Of a DNA stretch of 64,000 nt, positions 45,052 through 57,376 are shown one piece after another (within the stretch, counting starts at the first letter, position 1; each line of letters opens with the position of its first letter). The position numbers and the translations under genes are program-made. The DNA is from Streptococcus cristatus ATCC 51100 (GTDB taxonomy: Bacteria; Bacillota; Bacilli; Lactobacillales; Streptococcaceae), in assembly GCF_000222765.1 (NCBI RefSeq), contig NZ_AFUE01000001.1, positions 95,971 to 159,970 of the forward strand. Direction: 5' to 3'. The notes under the pieces are model-generated. The model had not been told where the DNA came from, made no database searches, and worked only from the letters and a program-made list of their open reading frames with translations.

Positions 45052-45936
45052 TTATGCAGAGGTTAATTTCTTGTGCAAGTAGGAACCGAGTTTGCGGGCT
45101 CCAAAGTTGAAAATCAAGATAAAAATCAGAAGCACCGCTGCTGATCCTGCTGACACCACAGTGCCATCAGGAATGGTTCCCTCACTATTGACCTTCCAGA
45201 TATGGACAGCCAGCGTCTCCGCCTGACGGAAAATCGAAATCGGGCTGGTAATGCTAAAAATGTTCCAATTAGACCAATCCAGAGCTGGCGCAGATTGACC
45301 AGCAGTATAGATCAAGGCAGCTGCTTCACCGAAAATCCGACCAGAAGCAAGGACAATCCCTGTCACAATCCCTGGAAGAGCCTCTGGAATCACCACATGC
45401 AGTACTGTTTCCCAGCGGGAAATTCCTAGAGCTAGTCCTGCTTCACGTTGTGTATGGTGAACGTGGCGTAAGCTGTCCTCGACATTCCGAGTCATCTGAG
45501 GCAAATTGAAGACAGTCAGAGCCAAGGCACCAGAGATGATAGAAAAGCCATACTCAAACTGGACAACGAAAATCAAATAGCCAAAGAGTCCGACTACCAC
45601 GGATGGCAGCGAGGACAGGATTTCAATACAGGTACGGACAAAGTTGGTCACTGGTCCTTTCTTAGCATACTCTGACAGATAAACCCCAGCCCCCATAGAA
45701 AGAGGAACAGAGATAATCAAAGTAATCACCAACAGGAAGAAGGAATTGTAGAGCTGAATCCCAATACCACCTCCAGCCTGATAGGAAGAAGATTTTCCAG
45801 TCAGGAAAGACCAAGAAATGTGCGGCAAGCCTCTTACCAGAATATAAAGAATCAGAGAGGCAAGAATAGCAACAATGATACTCGCTATCGTGTAGAGAAT
45901 ACCAGTCGCCAATTTATCTAATTTCTTAGCGTGCAT
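45052..45936 (-). CDS. pstA: Phosphate ABC transporter permease PstA
   Basis: A 294-residue integral membrane protein with six helices and the permease coupling motif EAGLALGISRWETVLHVVIPEALPGI. It overlaps pstC by 11 nt. Together with PstC it forms the membrane channel. Confidence 0.93.
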   Translation of the reverse strand: MHAKKLDKLATGILYTIASIIVAILASLILYILVRGLPHISWSFLTGKSSSYQAGGGIGIQLYNSFFLLVITLIISVPLSMGAGVYLSEYAKKGPVTNFVRTCIEILSSLPSVVVGLFGYLIFVVQFEYGFSIISGALALTVFNLPQMTRNVEDSLRHVHHTQREAGLALGISRWETVLHVVIPEALPGIVTGIVLASGRIFGEAAALIYTAGQSAPALDWSNWNIFSITSPISIFRQAETLAVHIWKVNSEGTIPDGTVVSAGSAAVLLIFILIFNFGARKLGSYLHKKLTSA

Positions 45937-46843
45937 AGTTTTTCTTACCTCTTTCTTTTGTAATCAGTTTAATGACACTGTTAAAGGCCAAGCTCATCAT
46001 CAAGAGCACCAGAGCCAGAGACCAGAGGACGTTATTGTCCACTGTTCCCATAACGGTATTTCCGATTCCCATGGTCAAAACGGAAGTCAGGGTCGCCGCA
46101 GGTGTTGTCAAAGAGGTTGGAATCACGGCAGAGTTCCCAACAACCATCTGGATAGCCAGGGCTTCACCAAAGGCACGCGCCATTCCAAAGACCACCGCTG
46201 TAAAAATACCTGAGCGAGCAGCCTTTAGCGTCACCCGCCAAATAGTTTGCCAGCGCGTAGCCCCCATAGCCAGACTCGCTTCACGGTAGTGGCGTGGTAC
46301 AGCACGCAGACTGTCCGTCGTCATAAAGGTAACGGTCGGCAAAATCATGACAAAAAGTACGAAAATACCAGACAAAATCCCAAATCCGGTACCGCCAAAA
46401 ACAGTCCGAACAAAGGGAACCACAACCTGCAAGCCGATAAATCCGTACACAACAGACGGAATCCCAACCAAGAGTTCGATCGCAGGCTGAAGAATCTTGG
46501 CTCCTTTAGGCGACACTTCAGTCATAAAGACAGCCGCTCCAATAGCAAAGGGAGTTGCAATCAATGCTGACAGGATCGTAACAATGAAAGACCCCAAGAT
46601 CATCGGCAGGGCACCGAATTCCTTACCTGACGGATTCCAAGTGGAGCCAAATAAAAATTCAAACACATTGACTCCATTGACAAAGAAGGTCGATAAGCCT
46701 TTTTGTGCTACGAAGATTAAAATCATGGCTACAATCAGGACGATTAAAGACAGGCAGGCAAAGGTGATATATTTCCCAAATTTTTCCAGACGAGAGTTTT
46801 TCGAAGGGGATAGTAATTTTTTTGCTAATTCTTCATTTCTCAT
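45926..46843 (-). CDS. pstC: Phosphate ABC transporter permease PstC
   Basis: A 305-residue permease with six helices and the coupling motif [26 protein letters not shown]. It starts 4 nt inside the pstS stop (ATGA-type overlap), so translation is coupled. Confidence 0.93.
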   Translation of the reverse strand: MRNEELAKKLLSPSKNSRLEKFGKYITFACLSLIVLIVAMILIFVAQKGLSTFFVNGVNVFEFLFGSTWNPSGKEFGALPMILGSFIVTILSALIATPFAIGAAVFMTEVSPKGAKILQPAIELLVGIPSVVYGFIGLQVVVPFVRTVFGGTGFGILSGIFVLFVMILPTVTFMTTDSLRAVPRHYREASLAMGATRWQTIWRVTLKAARSGIFTAVVFGMARAFGEALAIQMVVGNSAVIPTSLTTPAATLTSVLTMGIGNTVMGTVDNNVLWSLALVLLMMSLAFNSVIKLITKERGKKNYAR

Positions 46844-47724
46844 TTGCTATCTCCTTTTAAGCTCGTAACATTTCCATCAGCATCCTTGCTGACCTGCATT
46901 TCCTTGATGGAAATATAGCCCATTCCTGAGACAATCCCATCCTGAACTTCGTCTGACAACATGTAGTCCAGAAACTCTGCTGCAAGACCAGTCGGCTTGC
47001 CCAATGTATACATATGCTCATAAGACCATAGTGGCCAAGCATTGGTCGCAACATTCTTAGCCGTTGGCTCGTAGCCATTGAGCTTCAAAGTCTTGACAGA
47101 ATCATCCACATAAGCAAAGGCCAGATAAGAAATGGCTCCCGGTGTTTGAGAAACAATGGACTTAACCATCCCATTTGAATCTTGTTCCTGACTTTGAACG
47201 GCTGATTTACCAGCCATAATAACACTGTCAAACGTAGCTCGAGAACCAGAGCTTGCCGCACGGTTGATGATGGAAATCTCTAGATTTTCCCCACCCAGCT
47301 GCTTCCAGTTTGTCACTTCGCCAGTAAAAATCTTCTGCAGCTGCTCTGCCGTTAAATTATCGACAAATACTTCTTTATTGACAATCACGGCAATTCCAGC
47401 GACTGCTACTTTGTGATCGACAAGGGCTGAAGCGTTAATCCCTTCTTTTTCCTCAGCAAACACATCTGAGTTGCCAATTTCAACCGCACCAGACTGAACC
47501 TGAGACAATCCCGTACCTGATCCGCCACCTTGAACATTGACTGTTTTTCCAATATTGGCCGAACCAAACTCATCCGCTGCTGCTTCGACAAGCGGCTGAA
47601 GAGCTGTCGAACCAACGGCAGTCATAGACTCCCCTCGGTCAATCCAGCTGGAACAAGCAGAGAGGCTAACTGCAAATAGCACTAGAACTGCTGACAAAAT
47701 CAGCTTATATTTTTTCTTCACCAT
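46840..47724 (-). CDS. pstS: Phosphate-binding lipoprotein PstS
   Basis: A 294-residue solute-binding protein with a lipobox (VSLSAC, Cys24). The phosphate-binding motifs include GSTALQPL near residue 39 and [31 protein letters not shown] is the hinge-side loop. First gene of the pst operon; repeats upstream suggest a phosphate-responsive promoter. Confidence 0.94.
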   Translation of the reverse strand: MVKKKYKLILSAVLVLFAVSLSACSSWIDRGESMTAVGSTALQPLVEAAADEFGSANIGKTVNVQGGGSGTGLSQVQSGAVEIGNSDVFAEEKEGINASALVDHKVAVAGIAVIVNKEVFVDNLTAEQLQKIFTGEVTNWKQLGGENLEISIINRAASSGSRATFDSVIMAGKSAVQSQEQDSNGMVKSIVSQTPGAISYLAFAYVDDSVKTLKLNGYEPTAKNVATNAWPLWSYEHMYTLGKPTGLAAEFLDYMLSDEVQDGIVSGMGYISIKEMQVSKDADGNVTSLKGDSK

Positions 47725-47750
47725 TTTTTTCCTCGAAATCTTGAGAATGA

Positions 47751-47802
47751 TAGTGGAATGTCTATATTGAAAAAATCTGAAAATCCCACTATATCCACTA
47801 TA
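47751..47802 (-). promoter_or_regulatory. Repeats in the pstS promoter region
   Basis: A 9-bp direct repeat TATAGTGGA/TATAGTGGG runs on the minus strand from 47802 to 47785, and an opposed TAGTGG copy lies at 47751-47756. The repeats sit where a -35 would be for a weak -10 near 47765, so they may bind a PhoP/PnpR-type activator. Not proven. Confidence 0.4.
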
Positions 47803-47822
47803 ACATAGAAAGAGGGCTTTGC

Positions 47823-49136
47823 CTAGTCTTTTGAACGAAAGCGAAGCCCCTTTGGGAAATAATTTTTCAAGGTATTTCCAGTAATTTTTGCAAAGCCCAG
47901 ACCATTGCCTTGGGCAAGCACTTGATACCAGCCATTTGGATAGTTTTGAGAGAGTTGAACCGTCTCGCCTGCTACATATTTGCTAAAAGACTCATCATCA
48001 ATCTCAAGGACTGAGACGACTTCACTAGGCCTCAAGGCTAAACCTAAGGCAAAGCTCGGTTCAAAGCGATTTTTCTTAAATTCTCCTAGATGCAGGCCAT
48101 TACGAGCAATTTTTAGTTTGGAGATATCTGGCAGTCCAGCTGGCAGCAGATACAGATTATCACCAAAAGTATCTAAATGTCCTTCTAGCTCAATTTTTAG
48201 ATGCTTTTTCTGGAAATCTTGCCAGAGTTTTCTCTGCTCTGCTGTCAATTTATTTTTGGTCGCCTTGATTTTTTTAGCAGACTGACTGCCTGTAAAGCGA
48301 AATTTCGCTACAAATTGTCCTTCTCCTTTGAAATGGTGGGGATACATACGAGCTGTTTCTGGAAAATCAATCCCTGCAACCATGCCATTGATTTTTGGTA
48401 TTTCAAGCAATTCCAAGGGAAAATTCTCTAAAAGCCAAGCGACAATTTCTTCATTTTCTTCTGGCGCCCAAGTGCAAGTTGAATAAACCAACTGCCCGCC
48501 TGTCGCCAACATCTTGACAGCGTCCTCTAGAATTTCTCGTTGCAAACGCGCACACTGGGCAGGATATTCCGGACTCCAATATTGAGTAGCATCTGGCTGC
48601 TTGCGAAACATTCCTTCGCCAGAGCAAGGAGCATCCAGAACAATGAGGTCGAAATAGCCCTGAAAAACCTTAGCCAATCGATCCGCAGATTCATTGGTGA
48701 CAAGGACATTTCGCGCTCCAAAACGCTCAATATTTTCCACCAAAATTTTACTACGTTTAGCATTGATTTCGTTAGAAACCAGCAAGCCTGTATTTCCCAG
48801 ATAAGAGAGTAAATGAGTAGATTTTCCACCTGGTGCAGCCGCTAAATCCAAAACTTTCATGCCCTTTTGCGGTGCTGCAACCTGAGCGACCATTTGCGCA
48901 GCAGGCTCCTGAGAATAAACCAGCCCCGTGACATGTTCCACTGACTTCCCAGACACTTTTCCGTAATAACCCCAGTCTGTATTTGGAATCGCATCTGTAA
49001 AATCTTTCTGATTCTCTTTTAAGGGATTGCTGCGAAAAGCTGAAATCGGATCTTGATCAAAAGTCGCAAAAAAGGCCTCTGCTTCCTGTCCCAAGATCTT
49101 CTCATACTTTTCCTTAAAACCTGCTGGAAAGTCCAT
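47823..49136 (-). CDS. RsmF-like rRNA cytosine-5 methyltransferase
   Basis: The protein (437 residues) has an N-terminal PUA-like extension, then the NOL1/NOP2/Sun catalytic domain: [15 protein letters not shown] for [16 protein letters not shown] and [10 protein letters not shown], the two catalytic Cys motifs. A C-terminal RNA-binding region follows. It probably makes 5-methylcytosine in 16S rRNA, like RsmF. The ATG at 49136 lies 1 bp after the suhB-like stop. Confidence 0.85.
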   Translation of the reverse strand: MDFPAGFKEKYEKILGQEAEAFFATFDQDPISAFRSNPLKENQKDFTDAIPNTDWGYYGKVSGKSVEHVTGLVYSQEPAAQMVAQVAAPQKGMKVLDLAAAPGGKSTHLLSYLGNTGLLVSNEINAKRSKILVENIERFGARNVLVTNESADRLAKVFQGYFDLIVLDAPCSGEGMFRKQPDATQYWSPEYPAQCARLQREILEDAVKMLATGGQLVYSTCTWAPEENEEIVAWLLENFPLELLEIPKINGMVAGIDFPETARMYPHHFKGEGQFVAKFRFTGSQSAKKIKATKNKLTAEQRKLWQDFQKKHLKIELEGHLDTFGDNLYLLPAGLPDISKLKIARNGLHLGEFKKNRFEPSFALGLALRPSEVVSVLEIDDESFSKYVAGETVQLSQNYPNGWYQVLAQGNGLGFAKITGNTLKNYFPKGLRFRSKD

Positions 49137-49137
49137 A

Positions 49138-49908
49138 CTAGCCTTTTCCCTTTCGTAAATACTCTTGTAATTCATCCAACTTGCACTTTGGTGCAATCAT
49201 AATCGGCTCCTGAGTCTGAAAATTTGGCTGATTGCCATCTAGAGTCTGAATGACGAAGCCCAGTTTGTCAGCCATCACATAGGCCGCCGCATAGTCCCAA
49301 GGCCAATTATAAGAGAAATAGGCGGCTAAACCACCAGCCAAGGTCTTAGCAAAACTAATCCCAGCACTGCCATAGACACGCACACCCAAGCAATCACGAG
49401 CTAAATCAGCTAGTCCCCAGTGATTATGCTCCAGCATACTAGCATTTGAAGCAATAAGATATTGCTGCAAGGGCTTGTCAATAAAAGCAGACAACTTTCT
49501 GTCATTGCAGTACACATCAAAAGCCCCGCCTCCATGAAAAAGCTGGTCCCTTGTCACATCGTAAATCAATCCGAACTTGCCCTGCCCATTTTCGAAATAA
49601 GCTAACATAATAGCAAAATCAGCCCGCTGGGTGATGAAATTATTGGTACCATCAATGGGATCAATCACCCAGACATTACCATCCACGATGTCGTGTCGTA
49701 GGTCATTTTCCTCGGCCAAAATCGCGTCGTCAGGATACTGAGCTAAAATTTTCCCAACCAAGTCATCCTGGATGAAGCGGTCCATTTGAGTCACCAAGTC
49801 AGTCGGGCTGCTCTTTTGTACGACATCCAAGTCATCATAGAGATGCTCCCTTAAAAAAGCACCTGCCTGATAAACTATTTCTTTCGCAAAATGAAATTTA
49901 TTTTCCAA
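49138..49908 (-). CDS. Inositol monophosphatase-family phosphatase
   Basis: A 256-residue protein with IMPase motifs: the metal-binding EEN in [23 protein letters not shown], and [16 protein letters not shown] near the C-terminus. Members hydrolyse inositol phosphates, fructose bisphosphate or PAP; the exact substrate is uncertain. It overlaps the UPF0223 gene by 11 nt. Confidence 0.88.
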   Translation of the reverse strand: MENKFHFAKEIVYQAGAFLREHLYDDLDVVQKSSPTDLVTQMDRFIQDDLVGKILAQYPDDAILAEENDLRHDIVDGNVWVIDPIDGTNNFITQRADFAIMLAYFENGQGKFGLIYDVTRDQLFHGGGAFDVYCNDRKLSAFIDKPLQQYLIASNASMLEHNHWGLADLARDCLGVRVYGSAGISFAKTLAGGLAAYFSYNWPWDYAAAYVMADKLGFVIQTLDGNQPNFQTQEPIMIAPKCKLDELQEYLRKGKG

Positions 49909-50176
49909 GAGAAATCATTCCTTTCCCTTTCCTTTTCGCCTCCTGAACAGCGCGATAAAGAGAATAGCCACTGACCGTCTCAAACTCACGGCCAAGTCGC
50001 TTCTCTTCTCCCTTGCTGGGAACAACTTTCTTGAAGACTGCATAAGACTGGAGCAGTTTTTCCGCTTGAATCTTCTGTTCATAGGCTTGCTCTACATCAT
50101 TAAAAAAAGAAAGCACTGAAGCAAGCTCTTCAGTGCTCCACGATAAGTCTAGTGGGTAACTATAATTTTTTTCCAT
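49898..50176 (-). CDS. UPF0223 family protein
   Basis: A 92-residue acidic-N, basic-C protein with the UPF0223 pattern [27 protein letters not shown] and later [22 protein letters not shown]. Function unknown. It lies 3 bp after the spx stop, in an spx-UPF0223-phosphatase-methyltransferase operon. Confidence 0.85.
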   Translation of the reverse strand: MEKNYSYPLDLSWSTEELASVLSFFNDVEQAYEQKIQAEKLLQSYAVFKKVVPSKGEEKRLGREFETVSGYSLYRAVQEAKRKGKGMISLGK

Positions 50177-50179
50177 ATT

Positions 50180-50578
50180 TTAAATATCAGCACGCATAGT
50201 TGCGGCTCTGAGTTCTTCTTTCCGATAGCCTCTAGGCAAGAAAGCACGAATTTCATCTTCATTGAAGCCGATTTGCATTCGTTTACCATCGAGGATAATT
50301 GGGCGACGCAAAAGACTAGGATTTTCCTCAATCAGCTTAATAAGTGTTGAAATCGATAAATCCTCTACGTCTAAATCTAGTTTTTGAAAAATTTTTGAGC
50401 GGGTTGAGATGATGTCATCAGTGCCATTTTCTGTCAATGAAAGAATGTGTTGCAATTCTGGAGCAGACAGAGGGCTCGTCATGATATTATGCTCCGTAAA
50501 TGGAACTTCATGACCAATCAACCAAGCACGCGCCTTGCGACAGGAAGTGCAGCTAGGCGATAAAAATAATGTAATCAT
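50180..50578 (-). CDS. spx: Spx-family transcriptional regulator
   Basis: A 132-residue ArsC-like fold with the redox switch C10-T-S-C13 in LSPSCTSCRKARAWL and the RPIILDGKRMQIGFNEDEIRAFLPR segment with the conserved R needed for RNA-polymerase alpha contact. Spx controls thiol/oxidative stress genes. Streptococci have two Spx proteins (A1, A2); which one this is cannot be decided here. Confidence 0.9.
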   Translation of the reverse strand: MITLFLSPSCTSCRKARAWLIGHEVPFTEHNIMTSPLSAPELQHILSLTENGTDDIISTRSKIFQKLDLDVEDLSISTLIKLIEENPSLLRRPIILDGKRMQIGFNEDEIRAFLPRGYRKEELRAATMRADI

Positions 50579-50697
50579 GCTGTTCTCTTCTTATTTTTAT
50601 ATAGTAACTAACTCTATTATACTAAATTTTATCTCTCTTGACTAGATATTTTTGAGAATCGGCTCGAAATACTAAGAAAAATATTAAAAACTGACAT

Positions 50698-51624
50698 TTA
50701 TTCCGAACGTTCCCAATTTCTTGCCACTTCTTCATCACTCTTTAATTGAGTCACTAGCTCCTCGATACCATCAAATTTAACCATATCACGAATCTTATCC
50801 AGCCAGATAATCCGAATCGTATCGCCATAGATTTCCTCCGCAAAGTCAAATAGATTGGCTTCAAAACGAAGCTCATCTCCTTCAAAGGTCACATTTTTGC
50901 CAACGCTAGCCATGCCACGAAAAATCTTGCCATTGTGCTCAACATCTACCACATAGACACCATCTGCTGGCAAAATCACGCGATCCAATGGTGCTAGATT
51001 GGCCGTTGGATAGCCAATGGTACGCCCTCTAGCATTGCCATGAACCACAATGCCACGAGTAGAGAGAGGATAGCCTAATAGCTGATGCGCCTTGGCAACA
51101 TCACCATTTTGAATGGTCTCTCTAATCCGAGTAGAAGAGATTTTTTCATCATCTTGATTGACCGATGAGACGATGACAATCCGACCATCGAAATAGTCTG
51201 CAAGCTCCTCTGCCTTTCTCTTGTCAGATCCAAAATGGTAATCAAAACCTGCCACAACTGCCTTTGCTTTAAGCGCAGAAACGTACTTATCAAAAAATTC
51301 TCGGGCTGTATTTTTAGAAAAATGACTAGTAAAGTCAATCAAGTAAAGGTAGTCCACACCCAAATTTTCTAAGTGAGCAGCGCGTTCCTCAGGATGATTC
51401 AAATGCAACATCAACTCTGGCTGATAGCGGACAAAAGCCAATTTGGGTGACTCAGGAAAGGTCAGTACAGCAATCTTCAGTCCTTGCTCAGCTGCAATTT
51501 TCCTTGCTTCCTTAAAAAGTGTTTGATGCCCTTTATGCAGGCCGTCAAAATAGCCCAGAACCAAGACTGTATCTTCTTCCTGATTTATCTCTAATTCATT
51601 ATTTATTCGTCTTATTTTCATCAT
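50698..51624 (-). CDS. ribF: Bifunctional riboflavin kinase/FAD synthetase
   Basis: A 308-residue protein: an N-terminal FMN adenylyltransferase domain (GYFDGLHKGHQ, GFDYHFGSDKR, SSTRIRETI) and a C-terminal flavokinase domain (GRTIGYPTANLAP, GVYVVDVEHNG). Complete length for RibF. Two ATG codons are adjacent and no strong ribosome site is visible, so the start could shift by one codon. Confidence 0.93.
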   Translation of the reverse strand: MMKIRRINNELEINQEEDTVLVLGYFDGLHKGHQTLFKEARKIAAEQGLKIAVLTFPESPKLAFVRYQPELMLHLNHPEERAAHLENLGVDYLYLIDFTSHFSKNTAREFFDKYVSALKAKAVVAGFDYHFGSDKRKAEELADYFDGRIVIVSSVNQDDEKISSTRIRETIQNGDVAKAHQLLGYPLSTRGIVVHGNARGRTIGYPTANLAPLDRVILPADGVYVVDVEHNGKIFRGMASVGKNVTFEGDELRFEANLFDFAEEIYGDTIRIIWLDKIRDMVKFDGIEELVTQLKSDEEVARNWERSE

Positions 51625-51754
51625 TTTTCTATTTTACTATGTATCCGCTTTTTTTACAACAAATTAAATCCCATGAAAAGAACTTCTATCGCTCCAAGAA
51701 AACACCTTGCTATCTCTAACAAAGTGTCTCAGTAAATATTTGAAACTACACTGG

Positions 51755-52756
51755 TTACTGACGATCATCATAGCCATTTGGATGATTGGAATGCCATTTC
51801 CAAGCAGTTTCGATAATGGTTTCGATATTGTCAAATTTCGGCTGCCAGCCCAAAACTTTTCTCGCTTTCTCAGAAGAAGCAATCAGCGTATCTGGATCCC
51901 CTGGGCGTCGCTCTGCTATTTCCAAAGGAATAGGATGGCCGGTCACCTTACGGGCGGCTTCTACAATCTGCAGGTTGGAAAAACCAGTCGAAGAGCCAAG
52001 GTTAAAGGCATCCGAAGGTTGACCAGCTCGCAGGTGTTCAACAGCCAGAATATGGGCATCAGCCAAGTCGAAAGGATGGACATAATCGCGGACATTGGTT
52101 CCGTCTGGAGTATCGTAATCGTCGCCAAAGACGGCAATCTTCTCTCGTTTACCCTGAGCTACCTGAAGCACAATGGGCAGGAGATGGGTCTCTGGTCCAT
52201 GGTCCTCACCAATCGAGCCGTCGGGCTTGGCACCAGCCACATTGAAATAACGCAGGGCTACAAACTTGATGCCATAGGCCTGGTCTGCCCAGCGCATAAT
52301 GGTCTCCATCATAAGCTTGCTCTCACCATAAGGATTGATCGGCTTTTGCGGAGTCGTTTCCAGTATCGGCACTTCCTCAGGAATGCCATAAGTCGCCGCA
52401 GTCGAAGAAAAGACAATATTTTTAACGCCGCATTCCTGCATGACCTCCAGAAGAGAAATCATACCGGCTGTGTTATTGTCAAAATACTTGAGCGGATCCG
52501 CCATAGACTCGGCGACCAGTGAAAAGGCAGCAAAGTGAATAACCGCATCGATGGATGGATGCTTGGCAAAGACATCTCGCATAAAGTCCTTATCCGTCAA
52601 ATCCCCCTCATAAAAGACTGCCTGAGGATGAACCGCTGCGCGATGGCCAGTCACCAAATTATCAACAACGACCACCTCTTCCTTGCCTGCTTCTACCAAA
52701 CGGTCTACCATGTGCGAGCCGATATAACCAGCTCCACCTAATACTAAAATTGCCAT
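51755..52756 (-). CDS. galE: UDP-glucose 4-epimerase
   Basis: A 333-residue short-chain dehydrogenase: [10 protein letters not shown] cofactor loop, [15 protein letters not shown] with the catalytic Ser/Thr region, and YGESKLMME with the YxxxK pair. It interconverts UDP-galactose and UDP-glucose and ends the gal operon, 76 bp after galT. Confidence 0.94.
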   Translation of the reverse strand: MAILVLGGAGYIGSHMVDRLVEAGKEEVVVVDNLVTGHRAAVHPQAVFYEGDLTDKDFMRDVFAKHPSIDAVIHFAAFSLVAESMADPLKYFDNNTAGMISLLEVMQECGVKNIVFSSTAATYGIPEEVPILETTPQKPINPYGESKLMMETIMRWADQAYGIKFVALRYFNVAGAKPDGSIGEDHGPETHLLPIVLQVAQGKREKIAVFGDDYDTPDGTNVRDYVHPFDLADAHILAVEHLRAGQPSDAFNLGSSTGFSNLQIVEAARKVTGHPIPLEIAERRPGDPDTLIASSEKARKVLGWQPKFDNIETIIETAWKWHSNHPNGYDDRQ

Positions 52757-52832
52757 GTTTCTCTCTTTCTTGTCTTGATTTATACTTTAACTATTCTATC
52801 AAAAATAGGGACAAATGAAAACTCTCCTGCAA

Positions 52833-54317
52833 TTATTCCTCTTTCAAACCAACAGATTGGACAAAGCGCATGAAAGCATCCTGCCCCTCCTCTGTTTGCT
52901 TGTAAACACCCGCATCTTCCAGTACTCGGCTGAAAATTTGTCCAACCGATGCCTGAACTACTCCTTCCACCATCTCAGCGGAAACATCTGGATTCTGGTC
53001 TTTGAGTTGATTGGCCCACTCCTGATGGTAGACAGCGACCTGACAGTCTTCTCCCAGCAGAAACAGTCCCACCTGCTTGAGTTCTTCCTTGAGCCGAGGC
53101 GGCAGAATAGCCAGTCCCATAACCTCAATCAGACCGATATTTTCTTTCTTAATATGTTGCACATCCTTATGAGGATGGTAAATGCCGTCTGGATGTTCTG
53201 CGGAAGTTTGATTGTCCCGCAAGACCAAGTCTAGCTCAAAACATCCATCTTTTTTGCGGGCAATCGGTGTGATGGTATGGTGAGGCTCACCCTCAGACTC
53301 TGCCAACACCTGCACACTTAGATCAGAATAAGTCCGCCAAGCTTGCAAGATCTTGTCAGCCAACTCAATCAACTGTTCCTTCTTATCAGACTTCAGACGA
53401 ATGACAGACATAGGCCACTTGACAATACCTGCTTCCACCTCTTCAAATCCGCTAAAAGCAAAACTGCAATCCAGCTCTGCTATTTCCATAGGAAAAGTAT
53501 GCCGTCCGCCCTGATAGTGGTCGTGGGTCAGGATGGAGCCACCGACAATAGGCAGGTCGGCGTTGGATCCTGCAAAATAGCCTGGAAAAGTCTCGACGAT
53601 GTCCAGCAGGCGCTCAAAGGTCAGTCGGCTGATAGCCATAGGAAGGTGCTGGCTGTGCAGAAAGATGCAATGCTCATTAAAGTAGGCATAGGGCGAATAC
53701 TGGAAGCCCCATTCCTGTCCGGCCAAATCGAATCGAATAATCCGATGGTTAGCGCGGGCAGGGTGATCCAAGCGGCCTTGGTAGCCTTCATTTTCCATGC
53801 AGAGCTGGCAGGCTGGATAATGGCTGTTCTTAGCCTTTTTAGCTGCCGCAATTTCCTTGGGATCCTTTTCTGGCTTAGAGAGATTAATGGTGATTTCCAA
53901 ATCTCCATAGGTAGTCGGTGCTTTGAAAGCAATATTTCTAGCAATAGCCTTGACCTTGATGTAGTCATTCTTTTGACTAAGCTGGTAAAAATCAGCCACA
54001 GCTTGCTCGGGATTGGAAGCATAGGTCGTCCAGAAGTCCTGATTGAGCTGGCTAGGGGCAGGTGTGATGAAGTTCATAAGCTCAGCACCAAGGATTTCAC
54101 GCGCAGTCTGACTATCCTCAATCGTCTCTAATCTAACTGCCTCCTCAACCAGCTGGTCCTTGAGGCCAATCAAGTCATCCAACTCAGTCTCAACTTCTAA
54201 AACGCCATCTCCCACTCGTGCCAAAACACGATTGATCAGGTAGATTCGATCCATTTCCTCAAATGAACTTTCAGAAATGACTTCTGTGATAAATGCATCT
54301 AGAACTCCCTGACTCAT
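52833..54317 (-). CDS. galT: Hexose-1-phosphate uridylyltransferase (GalT, type 2)
   Basis: A 494-residue Firmicute-type GalT, larger than the E. coli class. Conserved parts include [35 protein letters not shown] and the [15 protein letters not shown] active-site segment. It transfers UMP from UDP-glucose to galactose-1-phosphate. It overlaps the HAD gene by 4 nt (ATGA). Confidence 0.93.
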   Translation of the reverse strand: MSQGVLDAFITEVISESSFEEMDRIYLINRVLARVGDGVLEVETELDDLIGLKDQLVEEAVRLETIEDSQTAREILGAELMNFITPAPSQLNQDFWTTYASNPEQAVADFYQLSQKNDYIKVKAIARNIAFKAPTTYGDLEITINLSKPEKDPKEIAAAKKAKNSHYPACQLCMENEGYQGRLDHPARANHRIIRFDLAGQEWGFQYSPYAYFNEHCIFLHSQHLPMAISRLTFERLLDIVETFPGYFAGSNADLPIVGGSILTHDHYQGGRHTFPMEIAELDCSFAFSGFEEVEAGIVKWPMSVIRLKSDKKEQLIELADKILQAWRTYSDLSVQVLAESEGEPHHTITPIARKKDGCFELDLVLRDNQTSAEHPDGIYHPHKDVQHIKKENIGLIEVMGLAILPPRLKEELKQVGLFLLGEDCQVAVYHQEWANQLKDQNPDVSAEMVEGVVQASVGQIFSRVLEDAGVYKQTEEGQDAFMRFVQSVGLKEE

Positions 54318-54973
54318 TGATTCTCCTTCTTACATTCTAAATAGTCTCTGACAGCGTCTAAATCCTGAAAAACTTGTTCTGTTTTATTTAAGAAAGACTG
54401 CGCTGGTATTTTTAAGTCTGGAATACAAATGATTGGTATCCCAGCCCTATACGCTGCCTCAATCCCTGCTTCACTATCCTCTAGTACTAAGCAATTCTCT
54501 GGTAAAACGTTCAAATCTCTACAGGCCTTTAAAAATATATCAGGGTAAGGTTTGCTTCTCTTTACATCTTTTGCAAAAACTAGATGGTCAAATAGGGACA
54601 GTATACCATTGCTATCCAAGATCATTCTCGCTCGAGATTCAACACTTGAAGTTGCTAAGGCGATCGGAATGCCTTCTCTTTGCAAAAAAGCAAGCAAATT
54701 TTTAGCACCTTTTTTTAAATTTACACCTTTGGCTAATATTCGAGCTTCCAGTTCATAAACTTTTTCCAAGGTTTGGTCAAAGTTCCAAGGTAAATCATAG
54801 GTATCCAAAAATCGTTGAACATTCTCCTCTTCCCTATGTCCACTGTATTCTCTAGAATATGTTTCTTCTGTGAAAGGAATTCCAAAATCTTTAAGCAATT
54901 CTTGATAAACTTTTAGAGAAATGATCTCAGTATCAGCTAATAAGCCATCTAAATCAAATATTACAGCGTCCAT
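54314..54973 (-). CDS. HAD-superfamily phosphatase (beta-phosphoglucomutase-like)
   Basis: A 219-residue HAD protein with [10 protein letters not shown] (motif I), LATSSVESR (motif II) and [16 protein letters not shown] (motif IV), and an alpha-helical cap typical of the PGMB branch. It could dephosphorylate a sugar phosphate from the Leloir pathway or be a phosphoglucomutase. It sits between galK (11 bp) and galT (4-nt overlap), so it is firmly part of the operon, which is not the usual galKTE layout. Confidence 0.8.
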   Translation of the reverse strand: MDAVIFDLDGLLADTEIISLKVYQELLKDFGIPFTEETYSREYSGHREEENVQRFLDTYDLPWNFDQTLEKVYELEARILAKGVNLKKGAKNLLAFLQREGIPIALATSSVESRARMILDSNGILSLFDHLVFAKDVKRSKPYPDIFLKACRDLNVLPENCLVLEDSEAGIEAAYRAGIPIICIPDLKIPAQSFLNKTEQVFQDLDAVRDYLECKKENQ

Positions 54974-54984
54974 TTACTTCTCTC

Positions 54985-56163
54985 CTAGTCTAAAACGCGA
55001 GTGCCACCTGCAACTTCAGCGATATAGAAGCTTGGAGCGTATCCAACGACTTCCTCGTAGTGCTTGCCAACAGCTTCCTTAAAGGCCTCAACGGCATCTT
55101 TTTGCACCAAGGAAATGGCACAGCCACCGAAGCCAGCTCCGGTCATACGGGCTCCCAGAACGCCTTCTTGCTCCCAGGCCGTGTGAACCAAGGTGTCCAG
55201 CTCTAGGCCAGTCACTTCATAGTCATGCTCCAATGAAACGTGGGAAGCATTCATGAGGCGGCCAAACTTGTCAAGATCGCCTGCCTGCAAAGCTGCCCGC
55301 GCTTGCAAAGTGCGTTGATTTTCCAAAACGGCATGGCGAGCCCGTTTGAGGCGATTTTCGTCCTCTATCAGATAGCTATACTCATCAAAGGACCACTCGT
55401 CCAACTCACCCAAGGTTGCGATAGATAGCTTGCGGTTCAGTTCTTCAACAGCTTTTTCACACTCCGCCCGACGCTCATTGTACTTAGAATCCGCCAACTC
55501 ACGCCGCTTGTTGGTATTCATAATCACTACAACATTATCCTTCAAATCAAGTGGCACCAAGTCATATTCCAAGGTATTGGTATCTAAGTAAATAGCCCGC
55601 TGGTCAGCTCCCATACCGATGGCAAACTGGTCCATAATACCAGAATTAACCCCGATAAATTCATTCTCAGTTAATTTACCGATTTTCACTAGGTCCAGAC
55701 GTTCCAACTGCAAATCAAAAAGTTTCTCGGCCATGATACCAGTTAAAAGCTCTAGCGATGCAGAAGAAGACAAGCCCGAGCCGTTGGGAATATTTCCATA
55801 AACATAGACATCCATGCCTCGGTCAATCTTATGGCCTGCCTCCTGCAGAAAATGCAGAACTCCTTTTGGATAGTTGGTCCAGTTATGCTCAGGCTCAAAG
55901 TGCAGGTTTTCCAGTGGCACTTCAATAATCCCTTTTTCTTCAAAATTCCCTGAGAAGAATCGCAAGAGCTGGTCGTCCCGCTTGCGAGCCGCTCCATAAG
56001 TTCCTAGAGAAATGGCTGCAGGAAAGACATGGCCGCCGTTATAGTCCGTATGCTCGCCGATCAGATTGATCCGACCGGGTGAAAAGAAAGTGTGGTCCGC
56101 TTCTACTCCAAAAACCTTGGCAAAATCTGCGCGGATTTGCTCTACTGAAATGACATTTGACAT
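54985..56163 (-). CDS. galK: Galactokinase
   Basis: A 392-residue GHMP kinase: the galactokinase signature [15 protein letters not shown], the P-loop [13 protein letters not shown], and the C-terminal [15 protein letters not shown]. It phosphorylates galactose. First gene of the operon, with a near-consensus promoter, a cre site and GalR-type operators upstream. Confidence 0.95.
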   Translation of the reverse strand: MSNVISVEQIRADFAKVFGVEADHTFFSPGRINLIGEHTDYNGGHVFPAAISLGTYGAARKRDDQLLRFFSGNFEEKGIIEVPLENLHFEPEHNWTNYPKGVLHFLQEAGHKIDRGMDVYVYGNIPNGSGLSSSASLELLTGIMAEKLFDLQLERLDLVKIGKLTENEFIGVNSGIMDQFAIGMGADQRAIYLDTNTLEYDLVPLDLKDNVVVIMNTNKRRELADSKYNERRAECEKAVEELNRKLSIATLGELDEWSFDEYSYLIEDENRLKRARHAVLENQRTLQARAALQAGDLDKFGRLMNASHVSLEHDYEVTGLELDTLVHTAWEQEGVLGARMTGAGFGGCAISLVQKDAVEAFKEAVGKHYEEVVGYAPSFYIAEVAGGTRVLD

Positions 56164-56195
56164 AAACTAAACTCCTTTAAAATGATGATCGATAT

Positions 56196-56332
56196 TGTAA
56201 TCGTTTTCTTGATTTCATTATAACTGTTTCCGAGTAAAACTTCAATAATTTTAGTAAATTTTTACTTAATAAAGCGATCACCTAATATTTACTAAATTCC
56301 TCTTTGTTATTTACTTGTTTTTGAGGTATAAT
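56196..56332. promoter_or_regulatory. Divergent galK/galR promoters with GalR operators and a cre site
   Basis: galK: TTGAAG (56245-56240), 17 bp, TATAAT (56222-56217) on the minus strand. galR: TTGTTA (56304-56309), 17 bp, TATAAT (56327-56332). Operator-like AGTAAATTTTTACT is at 56253-56266 and a half-copy TTTACTAAAT at 56288-56297. TGTAATCGTTTTCT (56196-56209) fits the cre consensus TGWNANCGNTNWCA except at the last base, just downstream of the galK -10. Confidence 0.7.
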
Positions 56333-56351
56333 AGCCCATATAAGACAATAG

Positions 56352-57362
<1,011 letters not shown>

Positions 57363-57376
57363 CAGAGAAAGAACGA

